DNA of 64,000 nucleotides from DATFLS01 sp964413425 (GTDB lineage Bacteria; Fidelibacterota; JAANXI01), in the NCBI GenBank assembly GCA_964413425.1, contig CAYPST010000005.1, positions 1 to 64,000 on the forward strand, written 5' to 3'. This document shows positions 61,892 through 64,000 of the stretch, in pieces; within the stretch, counting starts at the first letter, position 1; each line of letters begins with the position of its first letter. The position numbers and the translations under genes are program-made. The notes under the pieces were generated by a model that was not told the origin of the DNA, did no database searches, and saw nothing but the letters and a program-made list of their open reading frames with translations.

Positions 61892-62682
61892 TCACCTGAT
61901 CAAGTCGAAAAATGCCAGCCAGAAGAGGGTTTCCGCGGTGCCGTCCAGGGTCGGTTCGTTGGTGGAGTAGTCACCCAGATCGTCGTGATATACGACCAGA
62001 GAGGACTGAAACGCGGCATATTCGTCTGGTTCGGTCAGCTGGATATGATGTTTCATATAGGTTGATGTATAGAGCGGGCCGTCGTTCAGACCGCCGGTGA
62101 TTTCCTTCCCGGTGAGATAAGGGATGGATGCATGGGGATCTGCGGGAGTGATACCGCCTTCTTCGGGAATGCCGATGAACTGGCTGACACCCCAGGGATT
62201 TCTGCCGAAGAGCCAGTCTCGCGCTTCTGTTGCCATCTGATGATAGGTGGTGTCTCCGGTCATGTGTTCGTACAGAAGTGCCTGGGTGATGAGGGCTGCT
62301 GCCAGATTATTTGAGCACCAGATAAACGGATAGCCTATGCGATAGGGATTTCGCTCCGCCCGGTCCAGCAGTGCCTGGAGTTGGGTGCGATAATATCCCG
62401 CCAGCGTATCCTGGAATGATGTTTCAACCAGGGGATAGAGCGCAAAGTGTCCCAGGTTCATAAACGGGTAATACTCGTAGTGCCGGGCAGTATCGGCTCC
62501 CATCCAGGAATCCGTGGCAGCCAGGGTGGCAAAGCGTTTCGCGTCATCCAGGTACTGGCGGNNNNNNNNNNCTCGGTGATTTTATATAATTCCGCCGCTC
62601 CCCATTCCATGTTATCCGCCCAGGTGATCTCATGATTACAGATGATATCTCCGGAAGCACAGGAACGTTGCGTTACTAAGCA
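61892..62682 (-). pseudogene. C-terminal remnant of a GH9 glycoside hydrolase
   Basis: The minus strand encodes the C-terminal part of a GH9 (cellulase family E) enzyme on both sides of the N run. Right of the gap: WADNMEWGAAELYKITE. Left of it: QYLDDAKRFATLAA, then LFGRNPWGVSQFIG and the catalytic-site end YSTNEPTLDGTAETL. The frame upstream is closed by TAG at 62683-62685, only 64 bp from the nagA stop. So about 240 codons remain and the first half of a normal GH9 (about 300 residues or more) is missing. With the gap this may be a true truncation or a misassembly. Confidence 0.7.
62562..62571. other. Assembly gap (10 N)
   Basis: A run of ten N within the GH9 remnant. The coding frame continues on both sides, but 10 N plus one base does not keep frame, so the true gap is probably not exactly 10 bases. 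Confidence 0.98.
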
Positions 62683-62748
62683 CTACCAGGGAGATCAGTC
62701 TGCATTCCGGATTCGCACCTCATTTTTAGAGAGAAGAGCAAATACCGA

Positions 62749-63903
62749 TCACTTCTGATAGACCACCGATCCGGATACGAGAGTGGCCCACACAGAATCG
62801 TCCCTGTCAAAGACCACGATATCAGCATCTTTCCCGGGTTCGAGGGTGCCTTTCTTCTCCTCGATTCCAAGCACTCTGGCCGGGTTCAGCGTTCCAGCAT
62901 GGATCGCCGTTTTCAGCGTGCAATCGGTATACCGGTGAAAATTCAACGCCATTTGGGCCAGCGGCAGCGCAGTGCCGATAAGAGTGCCATTCAGATAATA
63001 GGCTGTTCCGTTTTTCACCTCATATTCAACGCCGTTATATAAGTATCTCCCTTCCGGTTGTCCGACGGCTTCCATGCCATCGGTGATGCAAATACACCGA
63101 TCCGGCCCCAGCTGCCGGTACGTCCACCGGAGGATGTCGGGACTGACATGTCGACCGTCGCAGATGAGCTGCGCGGTAACCTGGTCCGACTCGAAGATCG
63201 CCAGCAGCGGTCCCGGTTCCCGGTGATGAAGGGAGGGCATGGCGTTATAGAGGTGGGTAATGTGGGTGATGCCGGCGTCCAGATACTGCCGGGTCTGTTG
63301 GTAAGTGGCATTCGTATGACCTAACGCCGGGACAACATCAGCCTCAAGTAACACCTGAATAATGGGAAAATCCGGGGAAACTTCCGGAGCAATCGTCATC
63401 ATTTTCAGGGTTCCGTTCGTCAATTCCAGCAGTTCTTGCAGCGCCTGCCGGGACGGTTTGCTGTGCCAGTCGTCCTGCATTCCCCCCAGTTTTTGCGGAT
63501 TCACGAATGGTCCTTCCAGATGGATGCCCAGGATCTGCGCACCACCTCGATCACGATTCACAGCATTTACCCAGGGGGGCAGATAATCGTGAATTGTCCT
63601 CGGTACCACCACCGATGTAACCAGGAAGCCTGTTGTTCCCATCCGGGCAAGTGCTTGCGACATCTCGGAGATCCGCTGTTCATCCGCACGTATCACTTCC
63701 ACACCCCCTGCCCCGTGGATGTGAAGGTCGATAAATCCGGGGGTGACGAGGCGTCCATCCACATCGATAATGGTATCCCCGGCGTTTTCAGCCACATGTT
63801 CTTTGATACTTTTGATAACACCATCTTCTATTGAGATATTCATCGGAGGTTGCTCCGGATCATCATAGAGTGTACAATTTCTTAGCAGGACATTCCCTTG
63901 CAT
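62749..63903 (-). CDS. nagA: N-acetylglucosamine-6-phosphate deacetylase
   Basis: A 384-residue amidohydrolase that removes acetate from GlcNAc-6-P in amino-sugar and peptidoglycan recycling. Metal and catalytic residues are visible in PGFIDLHIHGAGG (HxH, about residue 58), LEGPFVNP (about residue 130), ALGHTNATY (about residue 193), HLYNAMPSLHHRE (about residue 215) and CITDGMEAVG (catalytic Asp, about residue 270). AGAGGA lies about 7 bases before the ATG. nagB is not seen; another gene ends just upstream. Confidence 0.95.
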   Translation of the reverse strand: MQGNVLLRNCTLYDDPEQPPMNISIEDGVIKSIKEHVAENAGDTIIDVDGRLVTPGFIDLHIHGAGGVEVIRADEQRISEMSQALARMGTTGFLVTSVVVPRTIHDYLPPWVNAVNRDRGGAQILGIHLEGPFVNPQKLGGMQDDWHSKPSRQALQELLELTNGTLKMMTIAPEVSPDFPIIQVLLEADVVPALGHTNATYQQTRQYLDAGITHITHLYNAMPSLHHREPGPLLAIFESDQVTAQLICDGRHVSPDILRWTYRQLGPDRCICITDGMEAVGQPEGRYLYNGVEYEVKNGTAYYLNGTLIGTALPLAQMALNFHRYTDCTLKTAIHAGTLNPARVLGIEEKKGTLEPGKDADIVVFDRDDSVWATLVSGSVVYQK

Positions 63904-63918
63904 AGAAATCCTCTCGAA

Positions 63919-64000
63919 TCAGTTTGTTATTTGGTGGGAATCAGTTGTTTCCATCAGATATTCCCTGGTCGCGCCAATTGCACCAATATTGGAGGAAAAT
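63919..64000 (-). CDS. C-terminal end of an unidentified gene (partial)
   Basis: An open frame enters from the right edge and stops at 63919. The visible 26 residues begin FSSNIGAIGATREYLME. It ends 15 bp before the nagA start on the same strand, so it is likely in the same operon. The GAIGATREYL pattern could be the end of a sugar kinase such as a ROK protein, but this is too short to call. Confidence 0.45.
   Translation of the reverse strand, partial: FSSNIGAIGATREYLMETTDSHQITN

Noticed and set aside
1..64000. CRISPR arrays, prophage genes, complete insertion sequences, rRNA operons
   Set aside because: I looked for spaced direct repeats, transposase or integrase motifs, phage structural genes and rRNA sequence and saw none.

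Overview
The window is a gene-dense bacterial chromosome segment carrying almost only housekeeping genes. The gene set and order suggest an uncultured member of the Fibrobacterota-Chlorobiota-Bacteroidota (FCB) superphylum, for example a Neomarinimicrobiota/KSB1/Calditrichota-like lineage: a batABCDE block followed by a SPOR protein, yicC-gmk-rpoZ-coaBC-udg, tandem small tatA genes, a RodZ-like HTH protein beside the dcw cluster, and a GH9 remnant. This placement is inference; no 16S gene is present. MurE carries the DNPR motif of meso-diaminopimelate-adding enzymes and many exported or envelope proteins are present, which fits a diderm.

Layout. 1-1434: a DUF1232 protein and ribosomal protein L28, then repeat-bearing spacer. 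1435-17765 (minus strand): a long division and cell wall (dcw) cluster read from mraZ down to ftsZ: mraZ-rsmH-ftsL-ftsI-murE-murF-mraY-murD-ftsW-murG-murC-ftsQ-ftsA-(382 bp)-ftsZ. It has a consensus promoter and MraZ-type operator repeats in front of mraZ. murB and ddl are not in it. 18035-19598 (minus): a RodZ-like membrane protein and Maf. 20303-24735 (plus): ffh-rpsP-khpA-rimM-trmD-tRNA-Asn-rplS, the translation and protein-targeting block. 24826-31575 (plus): a TauE-like permease, selA-selB (selenocysteine insertion) and mutS. 31776-33431 (minus): an NFACT (RqcH-like) protein. 33676-41593 (plus): yicC-gmk-rpoZ-coaBC-udg, dnaB, a RelA/SpoT enzyme and an HU/IHF protein. 41650-49666: ruvX, an ECF transporter T component, truA, an HtrA protease, purB, psd, purS-purQ, a DUF4321 protein and two tatA genes. 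49760-57385: gatA, then batA-batE, a SPOR protein and a small unknown protein. 58141-61804: ATP sulfurylase, a phytol/dolichol kinase-like membrane protein and a C40 (NlpC/P60) peptidase. 61892-64000 (minus): a 5'-truncated GH9 glycosidase containing an assembly gap, nagA, and the tail of one more gene.

The most unusual material is between the genes. Three copies of a 169-220 bp element with 17-bp inverted ends, a shared 37-bp right end and (in two copies) flanking direct repeats look like a non-autonomous transposable element (MITE). A possible structured RNA lies at 42152-42265 between ruvX and one of these elements. Four blocks of a CACAGAT/ATCTGTG repeat flank rpmB and ftsZ, and a 7-bp tandem repeat separates mutS from the NFACT gene. 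Among the proteins, the oddities are an S16 with a long acidic tail, a CoaBC whose decarboxylase half looks eroded, and the GH9 remnant. I saw no phage, CRISPR array, complete insertion sequence or obvious defence system. No single new multi-gene system can be claimed from the sequence alone.
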